This document shows, in pieces, positions 6,049 to 7,061 of a stretch of DNA of 7,061 nt. A program made the position numbers and the translations under genes. Under the pieces are notes generated by a model that worked only from the letters and a program-made list of their open reading frames with translations, did not search any database and was not told the DNA's origin. This stretch comes from Tagaea sp. (lineage in GTDB: Bacteria; Pseudomonadota; Alphaproteobacteria; CACIAM-22H2): positions 1 through 7,061 of the forward strand of contig JAMNXK010000104.1 of NCBI GenBank assembly GCA_023653245.1, read 5' to 3'. Within the stretch, counting starts at the first letter, position 1. The number at the start of each line of letters is the position of its first letter.

Positions 6049-7061
6049 TCTTCGACGTAAGGGTTCTTGCTCGCGCGCATCTGCAGGCGCACGACCGTGC
6101 CCGGAATGTCGAACGTGTCGCGCAGGGAATTGATCAGATAGCGCTGGTAGTCGCCGGGCAGATCGACCAGCTTGTTGCCGAACAGCGCGATGGTCGGCGG
6201 GCGCACGCCGACCTGGCGGCAGAAGCGCAAGCGCGGCCGCAAGCCGCGCACCAGCGGCGGCGGGTGGGCTTGCGTGACGCCTTCGAGCCAGCGGTTGAGC
6301 TTCGAGGTGGAGAACTCCGCGTTCCAGCGGTCGTGCGCGCCGACGATCCCCTTCATCAGGTCGTCGAGCTTGCGCCCGTGCAACGCCGAGATCGTCGCGA
6401 AAGTCACGCCCTCGACCTGCGGCATCGAGATCTCGATCCGGTCGCGCAGCTTGCGCAGCGCCGCCTGCGGGTCCGAGATGAGGTCCCATTTGTTGACCGC
6501 GACGACGACCGCGCGGCCTTCCTCGACCGCCAGACGGGCGATCTGAAGGTCCTGGTTCTCCAGCATCACCTCGGCGTCGAGCACCAGCACGCAGACATGC
6601 GCCTCGCGCACCGTCTTGATGGTTTCGCCGACCGAAAGCCGCTCGATCGGGGCGTCGATCCGCGCCTTCTTGCGCAGTCCGGCCGTGTCGATCAGGCGGA
6701 ATTCGCGCTGGCGCCACGTGAACGGCACCGAGATCGCGTCGCGCGTGATGCCGGGCTCGGGGCCGGTGAGCATGCGCTCCTCGCCCAACAGCGCGTTGGC
6801 GAGGGTGGATTTGCCCACGTTGGGCCGGCCGATCAGCGCGATCCGGATCGGCGGCTGGACCAATTCCACCGACATCGGTTCCGCCGGCGCGCTGTCCTCG
6901 GGGATCACGGCTTCGTCGGGCGCGCGTTGGCGCAAGACGTCGTAGAGATCGATCAAGCCTTCGCCGTGCTCGGCCGAGATCGCGGTCGCCTCGCCCAAGC
7001 CGAGACCGGCGGCCTCGCCCACGGCCATGTCGGTCTTCGATCGGGCCTCGACCTTGTTGGC
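6045..7061 (-). CDS. der: GTPase Der (EngA), C-terminal three quarters (5' end outside window)
   Basis: Der is an essential double GTPase that assists assembly of the 50S ribosomal subunit in the cytoplasm. The frame is open to the right edge, giving 338 visible residues; about 110-130 are missing from the N-terminus. The fragment opens with the end of GTPase domain 1: its G4 motif as NKVE (residues 2-5) and G5 as SAEHGEG. An acidic linker (about 46-68) leads to GTPase domain 2, with G1 GRPNVGKS (78-85), G2 GITRD (104-108), G3 DTAG (125-128), G4 NKWD (190-193) and G5 SAL (225-227). The C-terminal KH-like domain follows, with TRPP-like VRPPTIALFGNK and RYLINSLRDTFDIPG, ending at ASKNPYVED. Glu in place of Asp in the first G4 motif is, as I recall, usual in alphaproteobacterial Der. 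The ATG at 7028 is internal, not the start. Transcription may continue into the MarR-GNAT gene 23 nt downstream. Confidence 0.97.
   Translation of the reverse strand, partial: ANKVEARSKTDMAVGEAAGLGLGEATAISAEHGEGLIDLYDVLRQRAPDEAVIPEDSAPAEPMSVELVQPPIRIALIGRPNVGKSTLANALLGEERMLTGPEPGITRDAISVPFTWRQREFRLIDTAGLRKKARIDAPIERLSVGETIKTVREAHVCVLVLDAEVMLENQDLQIARLAVEEGRAVVVAVNKWDLISDPQAALRKLRDRIEISMPQVEGVTFATISALHGRKLDDLMKGIVGAHDRWNAEFSTSKLNRWLEGVTQAHPPPLVRGLRPRLRFCRQVGVRPPTIALFGNKLVDLPGDYQRYLINSLRDTFDIPGTVVRLQMRASKNPYVED

Noticed and set aside
6022..6717. N-terminal extension of the MarR-GNAT frame up to 6717.
   Set aside because: It lies inside der in another frame, gives a low-complexity translation, and would bury the palindromes in coding sequence. 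The MarR domain begins naturally near ATG 6021.

Overview
The window is GC-rich, gene-dense bacterial chromosome, read here as an alphaproteobacterium, probably Rhodospirillales-like. The reasons are the radA-cvpA-purF order followed by a YciK-like short-chain dehydrogenase, the Bacillus-type (propeptide plus Fe-S) PurF, and the NKVE form of the first Der GTPase domain. This placement is inference from gene content; no rRNA or other marker is present. Almost every base is coding. The longest gap between genes is 26 nt, and I see no tRNA, rRNA, CRISPR, insertion sequence or prophage gene.

Left half, plus strand (1-4259): the 3' part of radA (recombination/branch-migration ATPase), cvpA (four-helix inner-membrane protein), purF (first committed step of purine synthesis), a small two-helix membrane protein of the DUF2937 type, and a YciK-like SDR oxidoreductase. 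radA, cvpA and purF are separated by 20-26 nt. purF, DUF2937 and SDR are joined by two successive 4-nt ATGA stop/start overlaps, so these five genes are likely one transcription unit and the last three are likely translationally coupled.

Right half, minus strand (7061-4250, read right to left): the C-terminal three quarters of der (double-GTPase ribosome assembly factor), a gene fusing a MarR-type DNA-binding domain to a GNAT acetyltransferase, and an EamA/DMT-family membrane transporter. The fusion gene and the transporter overlap by GTGA. The 23-nt gap between der and the fusion gene is filled by two overlapping inverted repeats that share an arm. They lie directly against the fusion gene's start codon and are a candidate operator.

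The two transcription units converge at 4250-4259, where the SDR and transporter genes overlap tail to tail by 10 nt with no recognisable terminator. Most of the window is core housekeeping genome. The part most likely to hold unstudied biology is the regulator/acetyltransferase-exporter pair with its operator-like palindromes, followed by the uncharacterised DUF2937 protein locked between purF and the SDR gene.
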